Below are positions 35,283 to 44,364 of a stretch of DNA of 64,000 nucleotides, piece by piece. How positions within the stretch are numbered: the first letter of the stretch is position 1; the number at the start of each line of letters is the position of its first letter. The translations under genes and the position numbers were made by a program. Source of the DNA: Burkholderia sp. SRS-46 (GTDB taxonomy: Bacteria > Pseudomonadota > Gammaproteobacteria > Burkholderiales > Burkholderiaceae). The stretch covers positions 620,001 through 684,000 of the forward strand of contig NZ_PTXL01000003.1 of assembly GCF_004343775.1 (NCBI RefSeq), given 5' to 3'. A model generated the notes under the pieces. It saw nothing but the letters and a program-made list of their open reading frames with translations. It searched no databases and had not been told where the DNA came from.

Positions 35283-36379
35283 GTGCGTGAAGATCCGATG
35301 GCGCCCGGCCGACGAACGGAAAGCGATTCGCGCAGCGCGTCGCCGATGAAGGTGAGCAGAAGCAGGGTGAGCACGAGCGCGGCAACGGCGGTTGCCGAGA
35401 TCCACCACGCGTCGAGATGGCTCTTGCCTTCGGCGAGCAGTTCGCCGAGGCTCGGCGCGGGCGGCGGTACGCCAAGGCCGAGGAAGTCGAGGCTGGTGAG
35501 CGCGACGATGGCGGCGCTCATGCGAAACGGCAGATACGTGATGATGGGCGTGAGGCTGTTGGGCAGGATGTGCCGCCACATGATCCGCCGATCGGAGAGG
35601 CCGAGCGTGCGCGCGGCGCGCACGTAATCGAGCGCGCGCTTCTGCAGGAACTCGCCGCGCACGTAATCGGCAAGCGTGATCCAGCCGAATGCGGCAAGCA
35701 GCACGAAGAGGAGCGGCAGGCTCGGCTCGAAGATCGACGAGAGGATGATGAGCAGATAGAGGTCGGGCAGCGCATTCCAGATCTCGATGAGCCGCTGCCC
35801 GACGAGATCGACGCGTCCCGCGTGATAGCCCTGCAGCGCGCCCGCCAGCACGCCGATCAGCGCGCCCGAGAGCGTGAGCGCGAGTGCGAACAGGATCGAA
35901 CTGCGAAAGCCGTAGAGCACGCGCGCGAATACGTCGCGGCCGAACGCATCGGTGCCGAGCCAGTTTTCCCGGGAGGGCGGCGCGGGAAACGGTGTCGCCG
36001 CGTGATAGTTCACGGTGTCGTAGCGATAGTGATCGGGCGCGTAGAGCGCGAAATTGCCGTCGCGCGCGAGCTGCTGGCGGATGAACGGATCGAGATAGTC
36101 GGCTTCCGTCGGCAACGTGCCGCCGAACCGGGTATCGGGGTACGTGCGCACGGTGGGGAACAGCCATTGGCCGTCGTATCGCACGACGAGCGGGCGGTCG
36201 TTGGCGATGCAGCTCGCAAACAGGCTCGCGACGAATAGCGCCGCGAACGCGACGAGGCTGGCGAAGCCGAGCCGGTGCACGCGAAAGCGCTGCCAGAAGC
36301 TCGCGGTGCGCCTGACCGGCGCGATATCGTCCGCCGGAAGATGCGATGCGGGCGAGCGAAGAGGGGTGATGGCTGCCAT
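35279..36379 (-). CDS. Peptide ABC importer permease (YejE/DppC type)
   Basis: 366-residue inner-membrane permease. Cytosolic N terminus, TM1 HRLGFASLVAFAALFVASLF, then a periplasmic insertion of about 100 residues (RYDGQWLFPTVRTYPDTRFG onward) that is diagnostic of YejE-type subunits, then the BPD_transp_1 domain with RENWLGTDAFGRDVFARVLY and the EAA-like loop YVRAARTLGLSDRRIMWRHI. Start ATG 36379, 14 bases after yejB; overlaps the ATPase gene. In E. coli the homologous system imports microcin C and other oligopeptides. Confidence 0.92.
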   Translation of the reverse strand: MAAITPLRSPASHLPADDIAPVRRTASFWQRFRVHRLGFASLVAFAALFVASLFASCIANDRPLVVRYDGQWLFPTVRTYPDTRFGGTLPTEADYLDPFIRQQLARDGNFALYAPDHYRYDTVNYHAATPFPAPPSRENWLGTDAFGRDVFARVLYGFRSSILFALALTLSGALIGVLAGALQGYHAGRVDLVGQRLIEIWNALPDLYLLIILSSIFEPSLPLLFVLLAAFGWITLADYVRGEFLQKRALDYVRAARTLGLSDRRIMWRHILPNSLTPIITYLPFRMSAAIVALTSLDFLGLGVPPPAPSLGELLAEGKSHLDAWWISATAVAALVLTLLLLTFIGDALRESLSVRRPGAIGSSRT

Positions 36380-36393
36380 GATGGACGAGAGCG

Positions 36394-37443
36394 TCAGTGG
36401 GCGTTGCCGCCGAAATGGATGCGCGGATCGATCAGTGCGTAGGCGATGTCGCCGACGAGCTTCGCGACGAGGCTCGTCACGGTGAACACGAACAACGCGC
36501 CGAGCACGACCGGATAGTCGCGGCCGATGATGGCGTCGTATGAGAGGCGGCCGACGCCGTCGAGCGAGAACAGCGTTTCGATGAGCAGGCTGCCGCTCAC
36601 GAACGCCGCGACGAACGCGGCCGGAAAGCCGGTGGCGAGCGGGATCAGCGCATTGCGCAGCACATGTCGCCACACCACGCGCCGGCGCGACGCGCCTTTC
36701 GCGCGGGCGGTCAGCACGTAATGGCGCGTGAGCTCGTCGAGGAACGCGTTGCGCGTGAGCAGCGACACGACGGCGAGATTGCCCGTGACCGCCGCCGTGA
36801 CGGGCAGCACCAGATGCCACAGCCGGTCCATGATGCGCGCACCGAAAGCGAGCTGGTCGTAGCTGTCCGACGCGAAGCCGCCGAGGGGAAACACGTGGAG
36901 GAACAGGTTGCCGCTGAAGAGTATCAACAGCAGCACGCCGAGCACGAAGCCCGGAATCGCGTAGCCCGCGAGCAGCGCGACGCTCGTCGCCAGATCGAAC
37001 GGCGTGCCGCGTCGCAGCGCCTTCGCGATGCCGAGCGGTACCGCGATCAGGTAAGTGAGCGCGAGCGACCAGCCGCCGAGCGTGACGGTGACGGCCAGCT
37101 TGCTGACGATCAGGTCCCACACCGACCGATGCTGGAAGAACGACTGGCCGAGATCGAACCGCGCGTAGCGGCCGAGCATCCGCACATAACGCGTGAGCGG
37201 CGGCACGTCGAAGCCGAATTCGTGGCGGATTGCCGCGACCTGCACGGGATCGACGCCTTCGTTGCCGTGATAGCCGTCACCGCCGCGCGTGCTTTCTCCG
37301 TGCAGCGATGTGCCCTGGAGGCGCGCCATCACCTGTTCGACGGGGCCGCCGGGCACGAATTGCATGATGATGAAGGTGAGGGTCAGCACGCCGAGCAGCG
37401 TCGGCACGATGAGCAGCAGTCTGCGACCGATGTACGCGATCAT
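36394..37443 (-). CDS. Peptide ABC importer permease (YejB/DppB type)
   Basis: 349 residues. Opens with the family signature MIAYIGRRLLLIVPTLLGVL and QFVPGGPVEQVMARL; includes a YejB-type insertion (GESTRGGDGYHGNEGVDPVQ), core helices (LALTYLIAVPLGIAKALRRG, ATSVALLAGYAIPGFVLGVL) and the EAA loop HYVLTARAKGASRRRVVWRH that docks on the ATPase. Only 7 bases separate it from the binding-protein gene. Pairs with YejE to form the channel. Confidence 0.93.
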   Translation of the reverse strand: MIAYIGRRLLLIVPTLLGVLTLTFIIMQFVPGGPVEQVMARLQGTSLHGESTRGGDGYHGNEGVDPVQVAAIRHEFGFDVPPLTRYVRMLGRYARFDLGQSFFQHRSVWDLIVSKLAVTVTLGGWSLALTYLIAVPLGIAKALRRGTPFDLATSVALLAGYAIPGFVLGVLLLILFSGNLFLHVFPLGGFASDSYDQLAFGARIMDRLWHLVLPVTAAVTGNLAVVSLLTRNAFLDELTRHYVLTARAKGASRRRVVWRHVLRNALIPLATGFPAAFVAAFVSGSLLIETLFSLDGVGRLSYDAIIGRDYPVVLGALFVFTVTSLVAKLVGDIAYALIDPRIHFGGNAH

Positions 37444-37450
37444 GGTTGCC

Positions 37451-39370
37451 TCACTTGCTTCGAAGCGGTGCGCCCGCTTGCGGATGCCACCAGCCGATGA
37501 CCCAGTCGGCCCCGTCGTACTGCCGAGGCACGTTCGATGGCGGTGCGATGCGCGCATTCCACGCAATGCGCGTATGCGTGCCATGCCACTCGGGGACCAT
37601 GATGTGTTCGCTGAGCAGGACGCGATCGAGCGCGCGCGTCGCCGCGACCAGTTCGGTTTCGGATTGCGCGTGCTGGACGGCATCGATGAGCGCGTCGACG
37701 GCGGGCGACGCCACGCCCGCATAGTTTTCCGAGCCGGGCGTACGCGCTGCCGCGCTGCCGAAGCGGCGCGCGAGTTCCGCGCCCGGGATGCTGGCCGGGC
37801 GATAGCCTACTGTGGTCATGTCGAAGTCGAAATGCTTGAGCCGTTCGTTGATGACGGCCTGGTCCATGATGCGCAGGCGCGCGTCGATGCCGAGCAGCCG
37901 CAGGTTGCGCACCACGATCATCAGGATGCGCTCCATCCCGCTGCCGTCGTCGAGCAATTCGACGACGAGCGGCGCGCCGGACGCGTCGCGCAGCACGCCG
38001 TCGCGGTACCGCCAGCCCGCGCTCGCGAGCAGTGCTTCGGCCTTGGCGAGGTTGCGACGCAGGCCGTGGGGGGCGGACGTGTCGGGTTGCGGCGGCAGCG
38101 GCCCGAACACGGCGGGCCGCACCTTGTCGCGCAGCGGCTCGAGCAGCGCCAGCTCGGCCGCACCGGGCGCGCCCGTGGCCGCGAACGCGCTGTCGTCGAA
38201 GTAGCTGCGGCTGCGCGTGTATTGCCCGTAGAACATGTTGCGGTTGATCCACTTGTAATCGAGCGCGAGCCCGATCGCCTCGCGCACGCGCGCGTCCCGG
38301 AACTTCGCGCGGCGAAGATTGAAGATGAGACCCTGCGCGCCGCTGATGCCGTGTTCGGGAAACTCGCGCTTGTAGAGCGTGCGGTTCGTGAACCCCGGGC
38401 CGTCGTAGTTGTGTGCCCATTGCTCGGCGCTGCCTTCGAACATCGCGTCGATTTCACCCGCGCGGAACGCCTGCAGCGGCGCATACGGATCGCTGTAGAG
38501 GCGGAAGCGTATCGTCGAGAAATTGAACATGCCGCGGCGCACCGGCAAATTCGCGGCCCAATAGCGCGGATTGCGCCGATAGACGATCTCGCGGTTGCTC
38601 GCGCGCGACGCGATCACGTAGGGGCCGCTCGCAAGCGGCTCGACCGTTGCGAGCTGGTCGAAGCGCAGCGTGGCGTGGCCCGGCGAGCGCCCCCAATTGC
38701 GCGAAAACACGTAGAGATCGCCCGCCGTGAGCGCGGCGCGACGATCGGCGCGGCGGAACGCGAAGCGAACGGTGCGGGCGTCGACCACGACCACGTCGCG
38801 GATCAGTGCGTAGCGGCTGCTGTAGGCGGGCGACGCGGCCGGGTTCGTCAGGCATTCGAACGCGTAGCGCACGTCGTCGGCGGTGACGGGGTCGCCGTTC
38901 GAGAAGCGCGCGGCCGGGTCGAGATGAAACGTGGCAGAGAGACCGTCCGGGGCCAGCGCGACGCGGTCGGCAAGCAGCGGGTACTGGACGCCGACTTCGT
39001 CGAGACTGCGCTGCATCAGCGTCTCGAATGCGAGATTGAGCAGATCGGGCGCCGCATTGCCGCGCAGCAGGAACGGGTTCAGCGAGTCGTAGGTCGAGAC
39101 TTCGCTGTAGTTCGCCAGCGTGAGCGTGCCTTCGCGCGGCGGGGCCGCGTCGGCATAGGCAAAGCGCGTCAGTGCGGCACGGGGGCGTGCGTCGCCGAAC
39201 TCGGAAAGCGTGGTCTGCCAGCGGGGCGCTGGCGAAGTGGCCGCGGCAGGCGAAACCGTGGCTTGAGCCGAGGCGGCGACGCACAGCGCGACGCATGCCG
39301 CGATACGCGACGCCGCGCCGTGACCGGTACGACGCGGAGGGTGCGGAAACGAGCAACCGAGGCGTGTCAT
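37451..39370 (-). CDS. Extracellular solute-binding protein family 5 (YejA-like)
   Basis: 639 residues with a signal peptide (ASRIAACVALCVAASAQATV). SBP_bac_5 landmarks: TLANYSEVSTYDSLNPFLLR, FETLMQRSLDEVGVQYPLLA, DGLSATFHLDPAARFSNGDP and RYAFECLTNP. This is the periplasmic peptide receptor of the importer, of the larger YejA size class. The ATG at 39370 overlaps the exbD stop (ATGA); a TTG at 39373 is also in frame. The translational coupling to exbD ties ABC import to the TonB energising complex, which is not the usual gene arrangement. Confidence 0.92.
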   Translation of the reverse strand: MTRLGCSFPHPPRRTGHGAASRIAACVALCVAASAQATVSPAAATSPAPRWQTTLSEFGDARPRAALTRFAYADAAPPREGTLTLANYSEVSTYDSLNPFLLRGNAAPDLLNLAFETLMQRSLDEVGVQYPLLADRVALAPDGLSATFHLDPAARFSNGDPVTADDVRYAFECLTNPAASPAYSSRYALIRDVVVVDARTVRFAFRRADRRAALTAGDLYVFSRNWGRSPGHATLRFDQLATVEPLASGPYVIASRASNREIVYRRNPRYWAANLPVRRGMFNFSTIRFRLYSDPYAPLQAFRAGEIDAMFEGSAEQWAHNYDGPGFTNRTLYKREFPEHGISGAQGLIFNLRRAKFRDARVREAIGLALDYKWINRNMFYGQYTRSRSYFDDSAFAATGAPGAAELALLEPLRDKVRPAVFGPLPPQPDTSAPHGLRRNLAKAEALLASAGWRYRDGVLRDASGAPLVVELLDDGSGMERILMIVVRNLRLLGIDARLRIMDQAVINERLKHFDFDMTTVGYRPASIPGAELARRFGSAAARTPGSENYAGVASPAVDALIDAVQHAQSETELVAATRALDRVLLSEHIMVPEWHGTHTRIAWNARIAPPSNVPRQYDGADWVIGWWHPQAGAPLRSK

Positions 39371-39780
39371 CAATGCTCCGGTTGCGTCACCAGCGACAGC
39401 TTCGCGATGCCCGCGTGCTGGATCGCACCCATCACTTTCGCGACAGGGCCGTAAGGCACGGTTTCGTCAGCCTGCAGCGAGACCGCGAGATCGGCATCCT
39501 GCTGCTTGCGCGCTTCGAGCTGACGCTCCACCTGTGCAAGCGGCACTTGCTCTTTGTCGAACCATACGGTGCCGGCTGCGTCGACGCTCACCGCGAGCGG
39601 TTTCTTCGGATCGACGGAGGCCGTGGCTTCGGTCTTCGGCAGGTTGACGTGAATCGCCTTGTTGAGCAGCGGCGCGGTGACGATGAAGGCGACGAGCAGG
39701 ACGAGCATCACGTCGACGAGCGGCGTAATGTTGATTTCGCTGAGGACGTCGTCGTCCTGGCTGGAAGAAGAGAAGGCCAT
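39370..39780 (-). CDS. exbD: ExbD/TolR family biopolymer transporter
   Basis: 136 residues. A single N-terminal helix follows the conserved EINITPLVDVMLVLLVAFIV (with the proton-conducting Asp), then a periplasmic domain of about 90 residues. It forms the proton-driven ExbB-ExbD motor that energises TonB. Start codon overlaps the exbB stop, and its own stop overlaps the binding-protein start. A TolR role is unlikely because the Tol genes tolA, tolB and pal are absent and tonB is next door. Confidence 0.93.
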   Translation of the reverse strand: MAFSSSSQDDDVLSEINITPLVDVMLVLLVAFIVTAPLLNKAIHVNLPKTEATASVDPKKPLAVSVDAAGTVWFDKEQVPLAQVERQLEARKQQDADLAVSLQADETVPYGPVAKVMGAIQHAGIAKLSLVTQPEH

Positions 39781-40520
39781 TATGCTGCGACCTCCTGCGC
39801 GCGAGCGAACGACGCCCCGCTGCGTTCCGCGCGCGACGGGGCCGCGCCTGCGCCGTCGCCGCCGTTGCCTGCGAGACGGAAATGATCGCGCTGCGCGAGT
39901 GCATAGAGATCACCTGCGTGGTCGTCGAGGAGCGCCACCACCACCTTCACGCGGCGCACGAAGATGTTGTAGGCCAGCACCGCGGGCACGGCGACCGCAA
40001 TGCCGATGCCGGTGGCGACGAGCGCCTCGCCGATCGGGCCGGCCACGACGTCGATGCTTGCCGACGCCGCGTGCGAGATCGCGCCGAGCGCGTGGATGAT
40101 GCCGAACACCGTGCCGAACAGGCCGACGAACGGCGCGATGCTGCCGACCGATGCGAGCCATGCGAGCGCGTGCTCGAGACGTCGGCGTTCGTGGCCGATC
40201 TGCCGCGCGAGCTGGCGCTCGAGCGTGTCCTGGCGGCTCCACAGATCTTCCGGTGTTTCGCCTGAGAATGCGTGCGCGCTCGCGAGTGCGTCGAGCGCGG
40301 CCTGCGTCACCCGTGCCTTGGGGCCTGCTTGCAGCGGGCGCGCAGCGATTTCGCGCAGGGTGTTCGCGTCGGCGAGCATGGCGCTGGCGCGGCCGTCGGC
40401 GCGCGCCGCGCGCACATGCTGGATGGTCTTGACGACGATGATTGTCCAGGTGGCGATGGAAAAGAGACCGAGCGCCCACAGCGCGCCTTGCACGATGATC
40501 GTAAGCGGTAGCGAATTCAT
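39780..40520 (-). CDS. exbB: ExbB / MotA-TolQ-ExbB proton channel protein
   Basis: 246 residues, three helices: TIIVQGALWALGLFSIATWT near the N terminus, and the conserved pair LASVGSIAPFVGLFGTVFGI and IGEALVATGIGIAVAVPAVL that line the proton path with ExbD. Cytoplasmic linker of about 80 residues between TM1 and TM2. It sits 18 bases after tonB and overlaps exbD. Supports a dedicated energising unit for the receptor upstream. Confidence 0.93.
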   Translation of the reverse strand: MNSLPLTIIVQGALWALGLFSIATWTIIVVKTIQHVRAARADGRASAMLADANTLREIAARPLQAGPKARVTQAALDALASAHAFSGETPEDLWSRQDTLERQLARQIGHERRRLEHALAWLASVGSIAPFVGLFGTVFGIIHALGAISHAASASIDVVAGPIGEALVATGIGIAVAVPAVLAYNIFVRRVKVVVALLDDHAGDLYALAQRDHFRLAGNGGDGAGAAPSRAERSGASFARAQEVAA

Positions 40521-40538
40521 GTTGAAACTCCTGATGGA

Positions 40539-41282
40539 TCAGTCAAGCTGAAAATTCAAAGGGACGTCGACCCAGCCGTCGACGGGTGTCGTCCCGCGCT
40601 TGGCGGGCACGAAGCTCCAGCGGCGCACGGCGGCGATGGCGGCGTCGTCGATCACGCGATGTCCGCTGGAACTGCGCAGCTGGATCGAATCGGGTGTGCC
40701 GTTCGCGAGCACATGCACGTGAAGGACGACCTTGCCTTGCCAGCCGTAGTCCTGCGCGATGGCCGGATAGGCGGGCGCGGGATTGCGCAGGTAGTCGGCA
40801 TCGCCGTCCGGTAGCGTGGTTTTTTCGGTGGCCGGCGACGCGGCTGCGCGCGGCGTTGCCACGGGCGTGTCCGCGGCAGCGGGCGACGGCGCGGCGGCGG
40901 GGGGCGGCGGCACGTTGGCGACCGGCGCGGGCGCTGCCGTCGCCACGGGGCGTGGGTGCGGTGGATGCGCGTTGCGTACCTGCGGCAGCGGTTTCGGCGG
41001 CGTGACGGGGGCCGCCTTGGGCGCTTGCGGCAGCGGCTTGGGCGGTGCTGTCATGTCGAGCGCGATGGGTGGCGTGATGGGCGGCTTGTTCGCCGCTGCC
41101 GGCGCATGCAGCCACGTCCAGACGAATGCGGCATGCAGCGCCGCCACGCCGAGTGTGCACGCGAACACATTGCGCGACGGAAAGGAGGCGGCGTCACGCG
41201 GGCCATGCGCGCCGGGCGTTCGTGCGCGTCGATCTTGCGCGTGGCGTTCGTCGTGCGTGCGCGTTTCGCGGCGCGGCATCAT
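40539..41282 (-). CDS. tonB: TonB family energy transducer
   Basis: 247 residues with the classic three-part plan: N-terminal membrane anchor (VFACTLGVAALHAAFVWTWL) after a short basic cytosolic tail, a long Pro/Ala-rich periplasm-spanning region (PPKPLPQAPKAAPVTPPKPL and similar, about 70-150), and the C-terminal domain (YPAIAQDYGWQGKVVLHVHV ... AAVRRWSFVPAKR). Two adjacent ATGs at 41282 and 41279; the first is used here. It follows the receptor by 68 bases, so receptor, TonB, ExbB and ExbD are made together. Confidence 0.93.
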   Translation of the reverse strand: MMPRRETRTHDERHAQDRRARTPGAHGPRDAASFPSRNVFACTLGVAALHAAFVWTWLHAPAAANKPPITPPIALDMTAPPKPLPQAPKAAPVTPPKPLPQVRNAHPPHPRPVATAAPAPVANVPPPPAAAPSPAAADTPVATPRAAASPATEKTTLPDGDADYLRNPAPAYPAIAQDYGWQGKVVLHVHVLANGTPDSIQLRSSSGHRVIDDAAIAAVRRWSFVPAKRGTTPVDGWVDVPLNFQLD

Positions 41283-41350
41283 GAGCGCAAGATACGTCGC
41301 CCGGCGACGCGCGCCCGGTCCCGCGCCATCCCAGGAAAAATGCGCGGCGC

Positions 41351-43528
41351 TCACAGGTCGAACCTCGCGTTCAGCGCCACCGTGCGCGGTTGCCCGACGA
41401 AGATGTCGCCGGACTGCAGGAAGCCCCAGTAGTGGCGATTGAAGAGGTTGTCGACTTCGGCGCGCAGCGTGACGCCGTGCCCGCCGATCGTCGTGCGGTA
41501 GCTCAGGCCCGCGTTGAAAAGCGTGTAGCTCGGCAGCACGTACTGATTGTGCGCATCGGCCTTCATGTTGCTGAAATAGTGTGCTTCGGCGCTTGCGGTC
41601 AGGCCCGGCAGACCCGGAATGCGATCGCTGACCTGCAGCACGCCTTGCCAGCGCGGGATGCCTTCGAGGCGCTTGCCGACGAGATCGGCCTCGGTCTCCG
41701 TATAGGTGCCCGACAGCCACGACGCGCTCGCCGAGATGCGGAAACCCGCCGGCAGGTCGACACGGCCGTTCAGTTCGAGGCCCTCGATCCGCTCGGAGCC
41801 GTTCGACACGTAGACGTTTTGCGCATTGCCATACTCGGCGCCGCGCTGTATCCGGAAGAGCGCCGCCGAAGCGCCCACCTTGCGGCCGTCATATTTCACG
41901 CCCACCTCGTACTGCTTGCTCTTGAGCGGCGACAGCACTTCGTTCGCGTTGGCGTAGGTCACGGCTGCCGTTCCGCCGTCCTCGATTGCCTCGACATAGC
42001 TCGCGTAGAACAGCAGGTCGTTGCGCGGACGGAACATCAGCGCGAGCGTGGGCGTGGTGGGCGTGAGCGTATACGTCTTGGCTGCGGCGCCGGGCTTGGT
42101 CAGCGAGGTCTGGTGATAGCTCGTGTAGCGGACGCCGGCGAGGATTGACCAGTATTTCAGGAAACTCAGCGTATCGCTCGCGAAGACCGACTTTTGCTGC
42201 GAACTGAAGTTGTCGTATTGGAGGCCGTAGTCATACGTGCCATCCCACGTATGCGTGACGATCGGTTGATAGAGATTGTTGTCGCCGATGTCGGTGTAGA
42301 GCGACGCGGGTACGGTCTTCTTGCTGAGCCATTGCTGGGATGCGCCCACCACGACCTGATGATCGACCGGACCGGTCGAGAACTTGCCTTCGAGCGTGGC
42401 CTGTACCTGGTCGTAGATCGACGAACCGCGCGAACGATTCAGGAATGTATTGAAGTCGCCTTGTTCGTTGTGCAACCCGAGCCATTGCCCGGAGTAGCTG
42501 CGTTCGTCCTTGCTGTGGCTATAGTCGAAGCTGGCTTTCCAGGCCGGATCGATCTGCCAGTGCAGGCCGGTCGTCGCGAAGTAGACGTTCGAGTTGAACC
42601 ATGTGTCGTTGTAGGCGGACAGGTTCGTGCGGCCGCTCAGCGCGCGAGGCAAGGCCTTGCTCGTATACGCATCGAGCGTGAGATCCTGGATGCCGCCTTT
42701 GATCTTGCGCGACTGGTAGATGCCGTCGAACGTCCAGGTGAGGCCGCTCGCAAGGCGTGCATCGAGCGACAGCGATTCGGAATTGCGAAGCACGTGCGAT
42801 CCGTTATAGGTATCGCCTTGCTCGTGCGTGATGTTGAAGCGATAGCCGAACATGTGCCCGGGGCCGAAGCGGCCGCCGGTGTCGATATGCTCGCTGAACA
42901 CGCTGTCCGAACTGTAGCCGACGTCCGCGCTGAACGTGAAGGCTTCGGTGGGCTTCTTCGTCACGAAGTTGACGATGCCGCCCGGGGCGCCGAAGCCGTA
43001 CATGAAGCCGGACGATCCCTTGAGCAGCTGGATCGACTCGAACGATTCGACCGGCAATTCCACCGTCGTCATGTAGAACGGCAATCCGTTGATCTTGTAG
43101 CCGTTGTAATCGTCGAGGGCAATGCCGCGCACGTTGACCGAGTAGGCGTTGAATGAATAGGTGTCGCCGAGCGACATGACGGAGGCGTCTTCCGCGAATA
43201 CCTTGCCAAGCGCCTTGACCTGGCGGTCCTCCAGATCCTGTTGCTTGACGACACGCGTGGAGAACGGCGTTTCGAGGTCCGAGCGCGTGCCGAGTGCGCC
43301 GCTTGACACTTGCGGCGCCTGCTGGCGCGCGCCGTTCACGGTCACGGTGGGGAGACTGCGAACCTTGTCGGTATCCTGACGGGCGCCCTTGGTCGCGGGT
43401 ATTTGCGTATCGGGTGCCGACGCGTTGGGCGAGACGGTGTCGGTCTCGGCGTGCGCAATCGAGAGCGATCCTGTTCCGAACATCAGTGCGGACAATAGGT
43501 GCAGCCTGAATTTTCTATCTTTTATCAT
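41351..43528 (-). CDS. TonB-dependent (siderophore-type) outer-membrane receptor
   Basis: 725 residues. Signal peptide (LHLLSALMFGTGSLSIAHA), a TonB-box-like segment LPTVTVNGARQ around residue 60, plug domain (AYSVNVRGIALDDYNGYKIN, SFESIQLLKGSSGFMYGFGA, GGIVNFVTKKPTEAF) and a 22-strand barrel ending ALNARFDL with a terminal-aromatic pattern. The plug wording is that of TIGR01783-like siderophore receptors. There is no N-terminal STN signalling domain, so no sigma/anti-sigma control; a TetR gene lies 57 bases upstream instead. Ligand unknown, but the attached peptide importer argues for a peptide-containing chelator. Confidence 0.93.
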   Translation of the reverse strand: MIKDRKFRLHLLSALMFGTGSLSIAHAETDTVSPNASAPDTQIPATKGARQDTDKVRSLPTVTVNGARQQAPQVSSGALGTRSDLETPFSTRVVKQQDLEDRQVKALGKVFAEDASVMSLGDTYSFNAYSVNVRGIALDDYNGYKINGLPFYMTTVELPVESFESIQLLKGSSGFMYGFGAPGGIVNFVTKKPTEAFTFSADVGYSSDSVFSEHIDTGGRFGPGHMFGYRFNITHEQGDTYNGSHVLRNSESLSLDARLASGLTWTFDGIYQSRKIKGGIQDLTLDAYTSKALPRALSGRTNLSAYNDTWFNSNVYFATTGLHWQIDPAWKASFDYSHSKDERSYSGQWLGLHNEQGDFNTFLNRSRGSSIYDQVQATLEGKFSTGPVDHQVVVGASQQWLSKKTVPASLYTDIGDNNLYQPIVTHTWDGTYDYGLQYDNFSSQQKSVFASDTLSFLKYWSILAGVRYTSYHQTSLTKPGAAAKTYTLTPTTPTLALMFRPRNDLLFYASYVEAIEDGGTAAVTYANANEVLSPLKSKQYEVGVKYDGRKVGASAALFRIQRGAEYGNAQNVYVSNGSERIEGLELNGRVDLPAGFRISASASWLSGTYTETEADLVGKRLEGIPRWQGVLQVSDRIPGLPGLTASAEAHYFSNMKADAHNQYVLPSYTLFNAGLSYRTTIGGHGVTLRAEVDNLFNRHYWGFLQSGDIFVGQPRTVALNARFDL

Positions 43529-43585
43529 TAGGAATCCGATGTGTAGCGTTTAATGCCGTGCATGAGGATCAACCGATTCCGAATC

Positions 43586-44212
43586 TCAATCGTGAGCGGG
43601 AGGGCGGCGCGCTACGAAAGCACTCAGAATGTCGACGAAGTGATCGAACGCCCGATCCGGGATGGATCGATCGCGGACGAACAGTTCCTGAAAGCACAAA
43701 CCGCGGATGAAGCACGCAATCACGTAACGCGTGAGCATGGGCGTTTCGGTGTCGTCGATCGACGTACTCGGCAGGTACGCGCTCACGTCTGCGCCGATCG
43801 AATGCGTGAACAACGCGGCGTTGAAGCGTTCGCGCAGGTCGTCGTCGTTGCGCAGAGCCCAGTAGAACTCTTGCGTCATCGGAAACGTTTCCTGCATCTG
43901 CGTGCGCCAGGCAACGACCTCCTCGCGCACGGTGGCGGTGACGTGAATCCGCTGCTGGAGCGACGCCAGTTTGCCTTCCAGCCACTCGATGTACGACGCA
44001 ACCAGCAGGTCGTTCTTGTGCGGGAAATGATGCAGAAGCGCGCCGCGAGAAAATCCGGCCTGATTGCAAATCTCGGTGATCGATGTCTTTGCGAGCCCGA
44101 TTTCTTTCATGCATCGCAGCGTGGCATTGATCAGTGCGTGGCGCGTTGCGGCGCGGCGTTCGCTTTGCGGGCGTCGATGGCGGTGCGTGGCTGAGGAAGT
44201 GGCAGTGGTCAT
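43586..44212 (-). CDS. TetR/AcrR family regulator of the receptor-TonB-ABC operon
   Basis: 208 residues. HTH: ATLRCMKEIGLAKTSITEIC then NQAGFSRGALLHHFPHKNDL. The C-terminal domain is all-helical with no recognised ligand motif. ATG at 44212 (MTTATSS) is preferred over the upstream ATG at 44236. As first gene of a nine-gene same-strand run with short gaps, it probably represses its own operon. TetR control of TonB-dependent uptake is less usual than Fur or ECF control and suggests that the ligand or a metabolite induces the system. Confidence 0.88.
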   Translation of the reverse strand: MTTATSSATHRHRRPQSERRAATRHALINATLRCMKEIGLAKTSITEICNQAGFSRGALLHHFPHKNDLLVASYIEWLEGKLASLQQRIHVTATVREEVVAWRTQMQETFPMTQEFYWALRNDDDLRERFNAALFTHSIGADVSAYLPSTSIDDTETPMLTRYVIACFIRGLCFQELFVRDRSIPDRAFDHFVDILSAFVARRPPAHD

Positions 44213-44276
44213 GAGGCTGATGTGTGCCGGAGGCAAACGCGCCCAGCACAGCGTGTCGATGCGAACGAGAATGAAA

Positions 44277-44364
44277 CAGTACGTTCGGTATCTTAGTGAG
44301 CCCCCTGCGGGTCAGTCCAAGGAATTATCTTCACATACTTAGATACGAATTTCGCGCATTCGTA
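44277..44364. promoter_or_regulatory. Two related dyads upstream of the tetR-receptor operon
   Basis: Site 1: TACGAAT-7-ATTCGTA (44344-44364), a perfect 7-bp inverted repeat flanked to give AGATAC...GTACTG ends. Site 2: CAGTAC-5-GTATCT (44277-44293), which uses the same end sequences in the opposite orientation. Both are in the A/T-richer region directly upstream of the TetR start. The repetition of half-sites suggests two operators for one regulator. Confidence 0.5.

Noticed and set aside
39370..40520. Assigning the ExbB/ExbD pair as TolQ/TolR
   Set aside because: TonB is directly upstream and no tolA, tolB or pal genes are present; the receptor context supports ExbB/ExbD.
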